Assembly: GCA_011525195.1 (NCBI GenBank)
Contig: WTIP01000150.1
Span: 1-35,632 of the forward strand
Length of the DNA stretch: 35,632 nucleotides
Direction of reading: 5' to 3'
From: Flavobacteriales bacterium
GTDB taxonomy: Bacteria > Bacteroidota > Bacteroidia > Flavobacteriales > Flavobacteriaceae
This document shows positions 1 to 9,094 of this stretch, piece by piece. The translations under genes and the position numbers were made by a program. Positions within the stretch are counted from its first letter, which is position 1, and each line of letters starts with the position of its first letter. The notes under the pieces were generated by a model. That model saw only the letters and a list, made by a program, of their open reading frames with translations, did not search any database and was not told where the DNA came from.

Positions 1-978
1 TGGGGTTTAAAATTTATAAAATCTTGTACCCATGCCCATGTCCAGCAGTCTATGCAAGCCATTTTAGATATTAATATCTTAAGTAAGCAGCTTTACCTAG
101 AAATGCAAAAAAAAGGTGCTTTTGACTTTCATTTGGAAACTAAAGGTTTACTGATGGCCTACAAAACGACTGAAGCAGAAAAAGAAGAAGCGGAAGTAGT
201 AAGTAAAGCTCAGGACTTGGGCTTAACTGTAAATCAATTGAGTAGGGAAGAAATTTTAAAAATGCAACCAGAAGCTCCGATGGATATCGCGGGGGCATTT
301 TGGTATGAAAGTGACGCGCACTCAACCCCTGAGTTATTTATGAAAAATCTCTTGGCCTACTTAAAAAAAGAGGGGGTTGAAGTTATCCTTGAAAATGAAG
401 TAAAGCAAATAAAGACCAAAGGGTCAATAATTCAATCAATACAAACTACACAGCAAGAAATCGCCCTAGATGAGTTGGTCATTGCAGCGGGAGCTTGGTC
501 AGCAACACTTTTAAGATCTTTAGGAATTCGATTGACGCTGCAAGCAGGGAAAGGCTATAGACTAAATTTAAACCAACCTTCCGGGATAAATCTACCCGCA
601 ATTTTAATAGAATCCAAAGTGGCTGTTACCCCCATGAAGGGTTTTACTCGTTTTGGAGGCACCATGGAATTGTCTGGGATTAATCACACTATCGATAAAA
701 AAAGAGTAAATGCCATCGCAGAAGCGGCAAAAAATTATTATCCTCATTTGAGCATACCTGAAGAAGTTTACACCCATGTAAATTGTGGACTTCGTCCTCT
801 TTCACACGATGGTTTACCCTATATTGGGCGCTATCCTCAATTTAGCAATTTAGTATTGGCAGCAGGGCATGCTATGATGGGTTGGAGCTTGGGTCCAGCC
901 ACTGGAAAATTAGTTTCTGAATTGATTTCCCAACAGCAACCAACTCTTTCACTTACTCCTTTTGCTCCTGAGCGATAG
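1..978 (+). CDS. FAD-dependent D-amino-acid dehydrogenase-like oxidoreductase (DadA/DAO family), 5' end cut off
   Basis: The reading frame is open from base 1, so the gene begins upstream; the ATG at 52 is internal. The visible part holds the substrate and C-terminal FAD-binding portions of the DAO fold: a segment reading LVIAAGAWSATLLRSLG, then GLRPLSHDGLPYIGR and GHAMMGWSLGPATGKL near the end, both typical of DadA-like proteins. The N-terminal GxGxxG dinucleotide motif is outside the window. Family members oxidise D-amino acids (or D-hydroxyproline) to 2-oxo acids and pass electrons to the respiratory chain at the membrane. The substrate cannot be told from this fragment, and hydroxyproline catabolism is only one option. 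The gene converges on hemB with a 16-base gap. Confidence 0.85.
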   Translation, partial: WGLKFIKSCTHAHVQQSMQAILDINILSKQLYLEMQKKGAFDFHLETKGLLMAYKTTEAEKEEAEVVSKAQDLGLTVNQLSREEILKMQPEAPMDIAGAFWYESDAHSTPELFMKNLLAYLKKEGVEVILENEVKQIKTKGSIIQSIQTTQQEIALDELVIAAGAWSATLLRSLGIRLTLQAGKGYRLNLNQPSGINLPAILIESKVAVTPMKGFTRFGGTMELSGINHTIDKKRVNAIAEAAKNYYPHLSIPEEVYTHVNCGLRPLSHDGLPYIGRYPQFSNLVLAAGHAMMGWSLGPATGKLVSELISQQQPTLSLTPFAPER

Positions 979-994
979 CTTAATGGGTTTCGAA

Positions 995-1966
995 CTAAAG
1001 AAGTGCTACAGCTTCTTCTGCAAAATAAGTAGCAATTAAAAGTGCACCTGCACGCTTAAAACTGACTAATTGTTCTATCATGACTTGATCATGGTCTATC
1101 CACCCTTGAGCCGCTGCAGCTTTGAGCATTGCATATTCACCACTCACCTGATAGGCCGCAATAGGTGCTGAAATTGAATTTTTTAAATCTCTAATAATAT
1201 CGAGATAAGCCAGACCAGGTTTTACCATAACGATATCAGCTCCTTCTTCTAAATCTCTCTGAGTTTCTACTAAGGCTTCTTCCCGATTGGCAAAATCAAT
1301 CTGATAAGTTTTTTTATCCCCAAAGCCAGGGGCAGAATCAAGCGCATCACGAAAGGGGCCATAAAATGAAGAAGCGTATTTGGCGCTATAGCTCATAATT
1401 AGCGTATTGTGAAACTGCGCCTCTTCTAATTTATTTCGGATTTCAGCAATTCTGCCGTCCATCATGTCACTGGGGGCCACTACATCTGCCCCTGCACGAG
1501 CGTGAGAAAGGGCCATTTTAGCCAAAACGGCAATTGTGGGGTCATTGAGAATCTGTCCTTCTTTTACAATTCCATCATGGCCATATGAGGAATAGGGGTC
1601 TAACGCTACATCGGTCATGACTACCATTTCTGGAACAGCTTCTTTGATTTGTTTGATAGCACGCTGCATGAGTCCTTCAGGATTTAATGCCTCAGTACCT
1701 TTATTGTCTTTGAGGGTTTCTTCAACCTTAATAAAGAGGAGTACAGCTTTAAGTCCTTTGGCCCACAAAGACGCTACTTTTTTCTCAATTAAATCCAATG
1801 ACAATCGAAAATAACCAGGCATGGAGGGAATGGGATCCTTGACCCCCTTACCTTCAACAATAAATAAAGGAACAATAAAGTCATTTGGACTCAAATGGTA
1901 TTCTTTCATTAAGCTTCTAATGCTTGATGTACTTCTTAATCTTCTATTTCGATTTAGTGGATACAT
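995..1966 (-). CDS. hemB: Delta-aminolevulinic acid dehydratase (porphobilinogen synthase)
   Basis: Condenses two 5-aminolevulinate molecules into porphobilinogen in the cytoplasm. At 323 aa it has the usual length. The two Schiff-base lysines are visible: K196 in MSYSAKYASSFYGPF and K249 in IVMVKPGLAYLDIIRD. The metal site reads DVALDPYSSYGHDG (about 119-132), so the cysteine triad of zinc enzymes is replaced by Asp/Ala/Asp, as in magnesium-dependent bacterial enzymes. It is the last gene of the minus-strand heme run and starts 5 bases after the antiporter stop codon, so it is probably cotranscribed with it. The ATG at 1966 gives the normal N-terminus (MYPLNRNRRLRSTSSIRSL). Confidence 0.96.
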   Translation of the reverse strand: MYPLNRNRRLRSTSSIRSLMKEYHLSPNDFIVPLFIVEGKGVKDPIPSMPGYFRLSLDLIEKKVASLWAKGLKAVLLFIKVEETLKDNKGTEALNPEGLMQRAIKQIKEAVPEMVVMTDVALDPYSSYGHDGIVKEGQILNDPTIAVLAKMALSHARAGADVVAPSDMMDGRIAEIRNKLEEAQFHNTLIMSYSAKYASSFYGPFRDALDSAPGFGDKKTYQIDFANREEALVETQRDLEEGADIVMVKPGLAYLDIIRDLKNSISAPIAAYQVSGEYAMLKAAAAQGWIDHDQVMIEQLVSFKRAGALLIATYFAEEAVALL

Positions 1967-1971
1967 AGGTA

Positions 1972-3276
1972 TTAATTTAGTGAATCTTCTGTCTCTTCAT
2001 CTGAGGTATGGGGTTGATCAAGCTGCGTTTCGACAGTAATGTGACTTTCATCTTCAGCAAAATCTTCTCGCTGGGAGGCTTTGGATTTTTTCAATGTTCC
2101 AAGAAGCATAACCAACATGGTTCCTAAAATGACAATCAATAATACACGCTCATCAATAGGACTTAGGGAAAGGTCTACAAAAGAAATATCCTTAAGTTGT
2201 AAAAAAAGCAGAATACTAATCAGCCCTCTTGGAGATAAGTATACTAATGGGCTGGGCTTGATTTGGACTGTAGTTGCTGAAAAATAAAGATAGCGCAGAG
2301 CAAGCATTATCAAAATAATTATTACACCATAAATTAGGGGTTGAATCGAATTAAAAGTGGAAAGCTGAATAGAAAAACCAAAGAATAAAAAAAAGAAAGT
2401 CCGTACCAAAAAAGTAGATTCTGCCGTTAAAAGATGAAATTCATGTAACTCTTTTTCAGTATGATCTAAGTCTAAGTAGTTTTTTAAGAATCTAGGAAGC
2501 AAGCTTTTAACATTACTTAGAAAAATTCCAAAAATAAAAATGGTAACCAGAGCAGGTAAATGAAATAATTTACCAAAAGCGTAAACCAGAATCAAAAGGG
2601 CAAGGATGAGAAAAAATTTAACATGATGTTCAATTTGTCTCAATAGTTTAAAAAGAATATAGGTGATCCCAATAGAAATCACAACAACGCCTATGATTTT
2701 AAATAATAATGCAACGAGAGAACTGCTATTTAGCAGGCCTTCCCCCACCTCAAATTGTCTCAAGGCATAGTTAAAAATCATTATCCCTAGTATATCAGAG
2801 AAAGTAGACTCATAGACAACAAATTCTCGTTCTTTGTCAAGCAAACCCCCTGCAGAGGGAATTGCTACTGCACTACTAATGATGGCTAAGGGAATGGCAC
2901 TTAGCACAGCAACTTGAGCTGACATTTCAAAAAGACTTGAAAAAACCCATTGTAGGGCCGCTATATTGAGAAGTAAAATGACCAGTGCAGCGATAAAACC
3001 TTTAAGGAGTAGGGGGAGTTTCTCTTTGCTTATTTTCAATTCTAGTGCCCCCTCTAATACGATCAAAATTAATCCAACTGTACCTAAAACAGGAATTAGA
3101 TCATCGAGAAACCTCAATTGATTAAAACCGTAGGCGGAACTGAGTAGTCGGAATAAAATTCCTGTAAACATCAATAAAATAACAGCGGGAAATTTTGTTT
3201 TTCGTGCGAATCTGTCAAAGAGATAAGAAAAAACAATGAGTAAAGGAAAAACAAATAAGATAAGAAGGGTATTCAT
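1972..3276 (-). CDS. CPA1-type cation:proton antiporter (NhaP-like)
   Basis: An inner-membrane Na+/H+ or K+/H+ exchanger by family. The 434-residue protein is almost wholly hydrophobic, with roughly 11-13 membrane segments; the early region contains GLILIVLEGALELK, typical of the CPA1 core. The last 40 or so residues (after LGTLKKSKASQRED) form an acidic soluble tail. It sits between hemF (50 bases upstream) and hemB (5 bases downstream) on the same strand, so it is probably part of the heme transcription unit, although no direct role in heme synthesis is known for the family. The ion specificity cannot be read from sequence. Confidence 0.85.
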   Translation of the reverse strand: MNTLLILFVFPLLIVFSYLFDRFARKTKFPAVILLMFTGILFRLLSSAYGFNQLRFLDDLIPVLGTVGLILIVLEGALELKISKEKLPLLLKGFIAALVILLLNIAALQWVFSSLFEMSAQVAVLSAIPLAIISSAVAIPSAGGLLDKEREFVVYESTFSDILGIMIFNYALRQFEVGEGLLNSSSLVALLFKIIGVVVISIGITYILFKLLRQIEHHVKFFLILALLILVYAFGKLFHLPALVTIFIFGIFLSNVKSLLPRFLKNYLDLDHTEKELHEFHLLTAESTFLVRTFFFLFFGFSIQLSTFNSIQPLIYGVIIILIMLALRYLYFSATTVQIKPSPLVYLSPRGLISILLFLQLKDISFVDLSLSPIDERVLLIVILGTMLVMLLGTLKKSKASQREDFAEDESHITVETQLDQPHTSDEETEDSLN

Positions 3277-3326
3277 ACGCTAATTTATTTTAAGGTACAA
3301 AAAATATACATGATCTACTTTTTGTT

Positions 3327-4229
3327 TCATGCCCATTTTTTTGGGGTTTTCAGTACTTCAAGCAGCTTTTTCTCCTCACTTCCCTTTGGAGGCTCATAAT
3401 TATAATGCCATTGTACGCGAGGGGGGAGACTCATTAGAATACTTTCAATACGTCCTTTTGTTTTTAGACCAAAGAGTGTTCCTTTGTCATGAATCAAATT
3501 AAATTCTACATAGCGTCCTCTTCTTATTTCTTGCCACTCTCTTTGATTAGTAGTATAAGGAAGGTCTTTTCTTTTAATTAAGAGGGGGGTATAGGCTTTC
3601 AAAAAAGAATCTGCCACTGCCTTAATAAACTGATAATGATGATCGATACGCCCCTTTTCATCGGCTTTGAGGTAATCAAAAAATAAACCTCCTATACCTC
3701 TTGCTTCTTCTCTGTGTGAATTATAGAAATACTGATCACACTGATTTTTATATGTTTCATAACTATGGGGCGGATGAAGATCACATGCTTTTTTGCACAC
3801 TTGGTGAAAATGAATTGCATCTTCTTCAAAAAGATAATAGGGGGTTAAATCTAGGCCCCCTCCAAACCATTGGTTTATGAGGATTGAGTGCTGATCATAC
3901 ATTTCAAAATAACGCCAATTGGCATGAACCGTGGGAGCCATAGGATTTTTTGGATGAAGTACTAAACTCAAACCACAGGCATAAAAATCTACCTCTCTTA
4001 CTTTAAAATAGGCTTGCATACTTTCTGGTAGGGGGCCGTGTACAGCAGAGATATTTACGCCTCCTTTTTCAATTACTGCTCCATTTTCCATAATTCTACT
4101 CTTCCCTCCCCCACCTTCAGGACGCTCCCACAAGTCTTCTTTAAAGATGGCTTTTCCATCGATTTCTTCAATTTTTTGTGTAATCACATTTTGAAGATTC
4201 TGGATGTAAGTATAGAATTGATCTTTCAT
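3327..4229 (-). CDS. hemF: Oxygen-dependent coproporphyrinogen III oxidase
   Basis: Uses O2 to decarboxylate coproporphyrinogen III to protoporphyrinogen IX. The 300-aa protein shows the hallmark motifs QWFGGGLDLTPYY, HREEARGIGGLFFDY and RYVEFNLIHDKGTLFGL, followed by GRIESILMSLPP. The aerobic HemF type, rather than radical-SAM HemN, agrees with an oxygen-respiring host. The start ATG follows the hemE stop codon with no spacer (TAAATG), so translation is probably coupled. It is the fifth gene of the hemA-C-D-E-F run. Confidence 0.97.
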   Translation of the reverse strand: MKDQFYTYIQNLQNVITQKIEEIDGKAIFKEDLWERPEGGGGKSRIMENGAVIEKGGVNISAVHGPLPESMQAYFKVREVDFYACGLSLVLHPKNPMAPTVHANWRYFEMYDQHSILINQWFGGGLDLTPYYLFEEDAIHFHQVCKKACDLHPPHSYETYKNQCDQYFYNSHREEARGIGGLFFDYLKADEKGRIDHHYQFIKAVADSFLKAYTPLLIKRKDLPYTTNQREWQEIRRGRYVEFNLIHDKGTLFGLKTKGRIESILMSLPPRVQWHYNYEPPKGSEEKKLLEVLKTPKKWA

Positions 4230-5255
4230 TTAATAATATGACTTTACAGCATCTACAAAGGCTTTGGCATGGTCTACAGGAATATTGGGTAAAATACCAT
4301 GTCCAAGATTTACAATATAGCGGTCTTTACCAAATTCATTGATCATTTTATAAACCGCTTGTGTAATTTCTGGAATTGGAAATAACAGTCTTGAGGGGTC
4401 AAAGTTTCCTTGAAGCGTAATTTGCCCTCCTGATAGGTAGCGAGCATTTCGCGCAGAACAGGTCCAATCTATCCCTAAGGCTGCAGCGCCAGATTTTCCC
4501 ATTTCATGGAGTGCAAACCAACATCCTTTTCCGAAAATAATGACAGGAATTTCGTCTTTTAGCGCATCGACAATTTTTTGAATATAGGGCCAGGAAAATA
4601 ATTGATAATCTTCAGGAGATAAAAGCCCACCCCAGGAATCGAAAAGCTGAATGGCATGAACTCCCGATTTTACTTTTTCTTTTAAAAAAGCGATTGTAGT
4701 GGTCGTTATTTTATCCAATAAGGCATGTGCAGCTTCGGGTTCACTAAAACAAAAGGCTTTTGCTCTATCGAATGTTTTGGAGCCCTGTCCTTGCACAGCA
4801 TAACAAAAAAGCGTCCAGGGTGCTCCTGCAAAACCAATAAGTGGAACTCTGTTGGCTAATTCCTGTTGGGTGAGCTCAATGGCTTTCATGACATATCCTA
4901 GATGTTCATGGATATCTGGAATAATAACCCGATCTATGTCCGCCTGGGAGCGAATCGGATTAGGTATCCAAGGCCCCACACCCTCTTTCATTTCAACAGG
5001 GATTTGCATGGCTTGTAATACAACTAAAATATCACTAAAAAGGATGGCTGCATCAGGACCTATCTGATCAATCGGCATGACGGTAATTTCAGTTGCCAAT
5101 TCAGGAGTCTGACAACGGGTGAAGAAATCGTATTTTTCTTTAAGCGCTATAAAATCGGGTAAATAGCGTCCTGCTTGACGCATCATCCAGACGGGAGGTC
5201 TTCGAACAGTTTCTCCTCGTAAGGCTTTTAGGAATAAATCATTTTTGAGTATCAT
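4230..5255 (-). CDS. hemE: Uroporphyrinogen decarboxylase
   Basis: Removes four acetate carboxyl groups from uroporphyrinogen III to give coproporphyrinogen III in the cytosol. The 341-aa protein has the N-terminal signature [15 protein letters not shown] with R26 and R30, the catalytic Asp region [10 protein letters not shown] (D75), [12 protein letters not shown], and the C-terminal [14 protein letters not shown]. Its ATG overlaps the hemD stop codon by 4 nt (ATGA), and its stop abuts hemF. Confidence 0.97.
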   Translation of the reverse strand: MILKNDLFLKALRGETVRRPPVWMMRQAGRYLPDFIALKEKYDFFTRCQTPELATEITVMPIDQIGPDAAILFSDILVVLQAMQIPVEMKEGVGPWIPNPIRSQADIDRVIIPDIHEHLGYVMKAIELTQQELANRVPLIGFAGAPWTLFCYAVQGQGSKTFDRAKAFCFSEPEAAHALLDKITTTTIAFLKEKVKSGVHAIQLFDSWGGLLSPEDYQLFSWPYIQKIVDALKDEIPVIIFGKGCWFALHEMGKSGAAALGIDWTCSARNARYLSGGQITLQGNFDPSRLLFPIPEITQAVYKMINEFGKDRYIVNLGHGILPNIPVDHAKAFVDAVKSYY

Positions 5256-5914
5256 AATGAATAGTAGTTTTGAATACTTAGAAGAAGATGGGCTTCAGTA
5301 GGTTCTTTTGCCACTGAATAGGAGGTCGTAAAGAGGGCTAGGGCAGAGGCAGTTGTAGGACCTATGCAAAATCCGTGATTTCTAGATTTCCAGGAATTAG
5401 TCTGAAAATAACTTTCTACAGCAGAAGGGCTAAAAAATAAAATCCCATCAAAGCTGTGGTTAAATGTTTTTGGAGTGAGCTGTGTTTCATAGATTTCATG
5501 AACCAATAAACGTCCTTCAGACTTTGAAAAAAAGGCTTCGATTTCGGGTCTTCTTCGCTTACCGCAAAAAAACGAAAAAGACTCGTTTTGATGGTTTTTT
5601 TTCAAAAAATCGACTAAAAAAGTAGAATTTTCAGCATTTTTGAGCACTTTTTCGCCTTTTTCTTCAATTTTTGATTTTGTTTTTTCACCCACACAAAAGA
5701 TTTTTTTTCCACTTAATAAAGGACGAAGTTGCCTATCAGAAAATGCTATTTCAACCGCATTTTGACTCGTAAATAAAAGACAGTTATTAATCGAATGGAA
5801 GTTTATCGCTAAAGGATTTATTTCTATAAAAGGATATTCTATCAAAGAAAATCCCTGCTGAATCAGTCGATCTTTAAACGAGCCCGTTAATTTTTTTGTA
5901 GCTAATAGTCTCAT
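5252..5914 (-). CDS. hemD: Uroporphyrinogen-III synthase
   Basis: Cyclises hydroxymethylbilane, inverting ring D, to give uroporphyrinogen III. This family is poorly conserved, and the call rests on the two-domain layout over 220 aa, segments such as [29 protein letters not shown] and [10 protein letters not shown], and on its position between hemC and hemE. It overlaps both neighbours by 4 nt, which implies translational coupling along the operon. Confidence 0.92.
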   Translation of the reverse strand: MRLLATKKLTGSFKDRLIQQGFSLIEYPFIEINPLAINFHSINNCLLFTSQNAVEIAFSDRQLRPLLSGKKIFCVGEKTKSKIEEKGEKVLKNAENSTFLVDFLKKNHQNESFSFFCGKRRRPEIEAFFSKSEGRLLVHEIYETQLTPKTFNHSFDGILFFSPSAVESYFQTNSWKSRNHGFCIGPTTASALALFTTSYSVAKEPTEAHLLLSIQNYYSL

Positions 5915-6819
5915 TTTGCTTTACTGAGTGTTGATTTTATTTGCTGCATTAATTCTGCTCCGCCTTGATTTAAAATTTTTTGCGCCATTTTAATTCCTAA
6001 ATCTTGGGTGACTTCAAGTGGAGCCATTTCTTCGACAATTATTGCTTCAGAACCCATTAAGCTAAATAGCCCTCCTTTGAAATAAACTGTTTGATTTTCA
6101 AGTCTAGCAAGCGCCCCAATAGGTGCAGTACAACCTCCTTCTAGTGTAGCTAAAAAGGTGCGTTCGATATGTGCACAAAGCGAAGTAGAGGCATCATTTA
6201 TTTTTTCTAGGGCATTTTCAAAGGGGGATTGGGCTCCACTAGAAATACCAATAATACCCTGTGCAGGAGCGGGAAGCATCCATTCTAACGGTTTGTAGTC
6301 AGTTGAATTAATCCCTAAACGCTCAAAGCCAGCTTCTGCAAATACAGCCCCAGTCCAGGAGGACTGCGAAAGCTTTTCTAAACGCTTTTGTATATTCCCT
6401 CTTAAATTTTTTACTTTAAAGTCTGGAAATTTTCTTAACCACTGCGCTTTTCTTCTCAAACTCCCAGTCCCAATTACTTTTTCTAATTTTTTAGAAGGAT
6501 CAGGATGGGAAACTAAAATATCCTGATACGCTCCTCGTGGCAATACTGCACTGAGTTTTATACCTTCAGGCATTTGCGTGGGAACGTCTTTTAAACTGTG
6601 AACTGCCAAATCAATTTTATTATTGAGTAAGGCAATGTCTAAAGATTTTGTAAAGATACCCTGTATCCCCATCTGGTATAAGGGTGCTTTTAAATTTTGA
6701 TCTCCTTCACTCTCAATAGGGACTAAAAGTGATTCAAATCCGAGTGCTTCAAGCTTTTCTTTGACTGCATTTGCTTGCCAAAGTGCCAAAGGGCTTTTTC
6801 GCGTTCCGATTCGTATCAT
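5911..6819 (-). CDS. hemC: Hydroxymethylbilane synthase (porphobilinogen deaminase)
   Basis: Polymerises four porphobilinogens into hydroxymethylbilane on a covalently attached dipyrromethane cofactor. Visible features over 302 aa: the N-terminal RIGTRKSPLALWQA, the catalytic aspartate in HSLKDVPTQMP (D78), the arginine-rich TGSLRRKAQW, and the cofactor-binding cysteine C230 in LEGGCTAPIGA. Its ATG overlaps the hemA stop by 4 nt and its stop overlaps the hemD start by 4 nt. Confidence 0.97.
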   Translation of the reverse strand: MIRIGTRKSPLALWQANAVKEKLEALGFESLLVPIESEGDQNLKAPLYQMGIQGIFTKSLDIALLNNKIDLAVHSLKDVPTQMPEGIKLSAVLPRGAYQDILVSHPDPSKKLEKVIGTGSLRRKAQWLRKFPDFKVKNLRGNIQKRLEKLSQSSWTGAVFAEAGFERLGINSTDYKPLEWMLPAPAQGIIGISSGAQSPFENALEKINDASTSLCAHIERTFLATLEGGCTAPIGALARLENQTVYFKGGLFSLMGSEAIIVEEMAPLEVTQDLGIKMAQKILNQGGAELMQQIKSTLSKAK

Positions 6820-8051
6820 TTGCTTTGCTGTTGTTCAAGATTTAAAGAGAAAACATCCTGAAGTAAAAGTACGGTCTCTTCCGCTTTATCAGGATTTGAC
6901 CTTAAGTAGGCAGCTACTTGACCTATAAGTTTTTGGGCTCCATAATCTACTTCTTCTTCTGAAAAAGTTTCTCTATAGGGCGTTTTTATTTTTTCTTTAA
7001 AAGCTTTGAGGGTAGGCACATATTTTCTGTGCATCATCCATTCTTTAAACTCATCCAGTACAGTTTGAATAATCTCTTCAGCTTGAGGGATATACTGCTT
7101 TCGTTTTTCAAAGGTCTCATCCGTAATTTGAGAGAGTTCATCGAGGTGAATAACTTGAGTATTAGGTCGTTCGCTTACTTCTGGGGCTACATTCCTAGGT
7201 ATGGAAAGATCTAGGATTAGTAAAGGATTTTTATTGTGAATTAAATCAGGGGTAATAGTTGGTTTTTGCGCACTAGTGGCGACTATAAGCACATCGGTTT
7301 CACGGATTGAAGCTGTTAACTCACCATAAGGTTTGACGCGAACCGGAAATTTTCCTGCAATTTTTTCTGCTTTTTCTTGGGTCCTATTGATTAAGACTAT
7401 ATGGTCATTTTGACTGTGCTTTACTAGATTTTCACAGGTATTAGTGCCAATTTTACCGGTACCAAAAAGGAGTATATTTTTTTCAGAAATCCCTACTACA
7501 TTTTTCAGGATGTATTGAACCGAGGCAAAGGCAACAGAGGTTGCGCCACTTGAAATTTGTGTTTCTGTTTTGATTCTTTTGCTGGCTTGTATAACAGCAT
7601 TAGTGAGCCTTTCGAGATTTCCTTGAGCAAGTCCCATTTTCTTTGAACGATAAAAGCCTTGCTTGATTTGTCCTATAATTTCGAAATCTCCTAAAATTTG
7701 ACTTTCTAGGCCTGTTCCAACTCGAAATAAGTGGGCAAGTCCTTTTTCTGATTCTAGTGAATACCCAATTTTATTGAAGCTGGTAAGGCTGCCTTCAGAA
7801 TGGGCGCAGAGTAGATCAATAAGAAGCTGTGCTGAAGGGGCCCATGCATATAATTCTGTACGGTTACAGGTATTGATGACTAATAAATCATCGATTCCTT
7901 TTTCTTTGGCCTCTAAAAATAAACCGTGCCGCTGGGAGTCACTCAAACTAAAGTGTTCTCTGAGTTCAATAGCGGCAGTCTTATGGCTGACACCTACGAC
8001 ATAAAATTCCTTATTAATGGTCAACAATGTCTGTTTAAATTCACGTGACAA
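6816..8051 (-). CDS. hemA: Glutamyl-tRNA reductase, apparently with a non-ATG start
   Basis: Reduces glutamyl-tRNA(Glu) to glutamate-1-semialdehyde with NADPH, the first committed step of C5-pathway heme synthesis. The 411-aa frame contains FYVVGVSHKTA, the catalytic cysteine C62 in INTCNRTELYAW, GLESQILGDFEI, an NADPH-binding LLFGTGKIGTN, and the C-terminal dimerisation helices. No ATG or GTG lies between the in-frame stop at about 8087-8085 and the conserved core. TTG at 8051 is the longest TTG start, but TTGs at 8027 and 8024 also keep FYVVGVSHKT. A TAnnTTTG-like -7 element overlaps the 8051 TTG, which favours one of the inner TTGs. First gene of the heme run. Confidence 0.95.
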   Translation of the reverse strand: MSREFKQTLLTINKEFYVVGVSHKTAAIELREHFSLSDSQRHGLFLEAKEKGIDDLLVINTCNRTELYAWAPSAQLLIDLLCAHSEGSLTSFNKIGYSLESEKGLAHLFRVGTGLESQILGDFEIIGQIKQGFYRSKKMGLAQGNLERLTNAVIQASKRIKTETQISSGATSVAFASVQYILKNVVGISEKNILLFGTGKIGTNTCENLVKHSQNDHIVLINRTQEKAEKIAGKFPVRVKPYGELTASIRETDVLIVATSAQKPTITPDLIHNKNPLLILDLSIPRNVAPEVSERPNTQVIHLDELSQITDETFEKRKQYIPQAEEIIQTVLDEFKEWMMHRKYVPTLKAFKEKIKTPYRETFSEEEVDYGAQKLIGQVAAYLRSNPDKAEETVLLLQDVFSLNLEQQQSK

Positions 8052-8056
8052 AAATA
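8049..8056 (-). promoter_or_regulatory. Candidate -7 promoter element for the hemA operon
   Basis: On the minus strand the bases read TATTTTTG, a full match to the Bacteroidota TAnnTTTG -7 element. Its last three bases are the TTG at 8051-8049, the longest possible hemA start. No clear -33 TTG is seen. If the element is used, transcription starts inside the annotated frame, and the hemA start must be further in. Confidence 0.4.
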
Positions 8057-8086
8057 ACAGAGAATGAACCTTAAAAATACCGCTTT

Positions 8087-8138
8087 AGAGTTTTTAAATA
8101 ACGCTTCAGGTTTTTTTGTATGGATTACTTAAAACTCT
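8087..8138. promoter_or_regulatory. Inverted repeat between divergent hemA and AraC-type gene
   Basis: Arms AGAGTTTTTA (8087-8096) and TTAAAACTCT (8129-8138) are complementary except for one position, separated by 32 bases. The repeat lies nearly midway between the two candidate -7 elements of the divergent pair. It could be an operator for the adjacent AraC-type regulator, but AraC proteins usually bind direct repeats, so this is a weak call. Confidence 0.3.
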
Positions 8139-8149
8139 TTGAAAAGGCT

Positions 8150-8157
8150 TATTTTTG
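8150..8157 (+). promoter_or_regulatory. Candidate -7 promoter element for the AraC-type gene and hemH
   Basis: TATTTTTG matches TAnnTTTG and lies 38 bases before the ATG at 8196. No convincing -33 TTG was found at the expected distance. It probably drives the regulator-hemH-MATE unit. Confidence 0.4.
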
Positions 8158-8195
8158 TTGCCTAGAATAATTTTTTAGCAAAAAATTAGGGTAAC

Positions 8196-9083
8196 ATGAA
8201 AGAGAAAAATAACGACAAAAGTGCTACAGAATTAATGGAAATCGATCCCGGTTTTTTATTGCTTAGAACTAAAAATGACAATCTTAATCACTTGGAGTTT
8301 ACTCATCCTGTCGCTCAAGACTACCTCCAATTTCATTTCTGTTTGAAAGGGCAAATGAACTTTAAGTATAATGATGGAACCTATACCTTTCCCTTAAATG
8401 AGGAGCACTCCATGTTATTATATAATCCAGCAAAGCCCCTTCCAATAGAAGTTGAACTCGCTCCAAATACCTGGTTGGTTAGCGTCTTAATTTCAATTAC
8501 TCAATTTCACGCTTTATTCTCTTCTGATGCAGATCATATTCCTTTCTTAAGTTCAGAAAATAGCACCAAAAAGTACTATGACAATCTTCCTTTTTCTTCC
8601 TCTATAGCAGTGGTTTTAAGTCAGATACTTCAGTCTAAACTTCACGACAGCATTAAACTACTTTACCTAAGGGGCAAAGTCTATGAATTATTGAGCTTGT
8701 ACTTTAATAAAAGCGAGGACCCTTCCATCGAACAATGTCCTTTTTTAGTGGATGAAGAGAATATTCGTAAAATAAGAAAAGCGAAGGAAATTGTACTTGA
8801 ACGAATGATAGATCCTCCCTCACTCGAACAGCTCGCTGTTGAAATTGGACTTTCATTAAAAAAACTAAAAGAAGGGTTCAAAGAGCTTTATGGCGAGACA
8901 GTATATGCTTATCTTTTAGAATATAAAATGGAAGAAGCTCGTAGAATGTTAACCTCACAAAAATACAATGTAAATGAAGTGGGACTTAAGCTAGGATATA
9001 GTTCTGCAAGTCATTTTATTGCGGCCTTTAAAAAGAAATTTGGAACTACTCCCAAGAAATATTTAGGTTCTGTATCTTCGTAA
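8196..9083 (+). CDS. AraC-family transcriptional regulator (PchR-like) divergent from hemA
   Basis: The 295-aa protein has a C-terminal double helix-turn-helix of AraC type (about residues 190-292): SLEQLAVEIGLSLKKLKEGF followed by NVNEVGLKLGYSSASHFIAAF and FGTTPKKYL. The N-terminal 190 residues are an effector or dimerisation region without a motif I can name. The spacing and wording of the HTH resemble PchR-type regulators, which in other bacteria sense ferric siderophores. It is transcribed away from hemA and 11 bases ahead of the hemH ATG, so control of heme or iron genes is a reasonable inference but is not shown by the sequence. Confidence 0.88.
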   Translation: MKEKNNDKSATELMEIDPGFLLLRTKNDNLNHLEFTHPVAQDYLQFHFCLKGQMNFKYNDGTYTFPLNEEHSMLLYNPAKPLPIEVELAPNTWLVSVLISITQFHALFSSDADHIPFLSSENSTKKYYDNLPFSSSIAVVLSQILQSKLHDSIKLLYLRGKVYELLSLYFNKSEDPSIEQCPFLVDEENIRKIRKAKEIVLERMIDPPSLEQLAVEIGLSLKKLKEGFKELYGETVYAYLLEYKMEEARRMLTSQKYNVNEVGLKLGYSSASHFIAAFKKKFGTTPKKYLGSVSS

Positions 9084-9094
9084 AAAAATTGTCA

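Noticed and set aside
9089-9094. TTG start for hemH
   Set aside because: ATG at 9095 gives the usual MKGVLLVNLGSP N-terminus.
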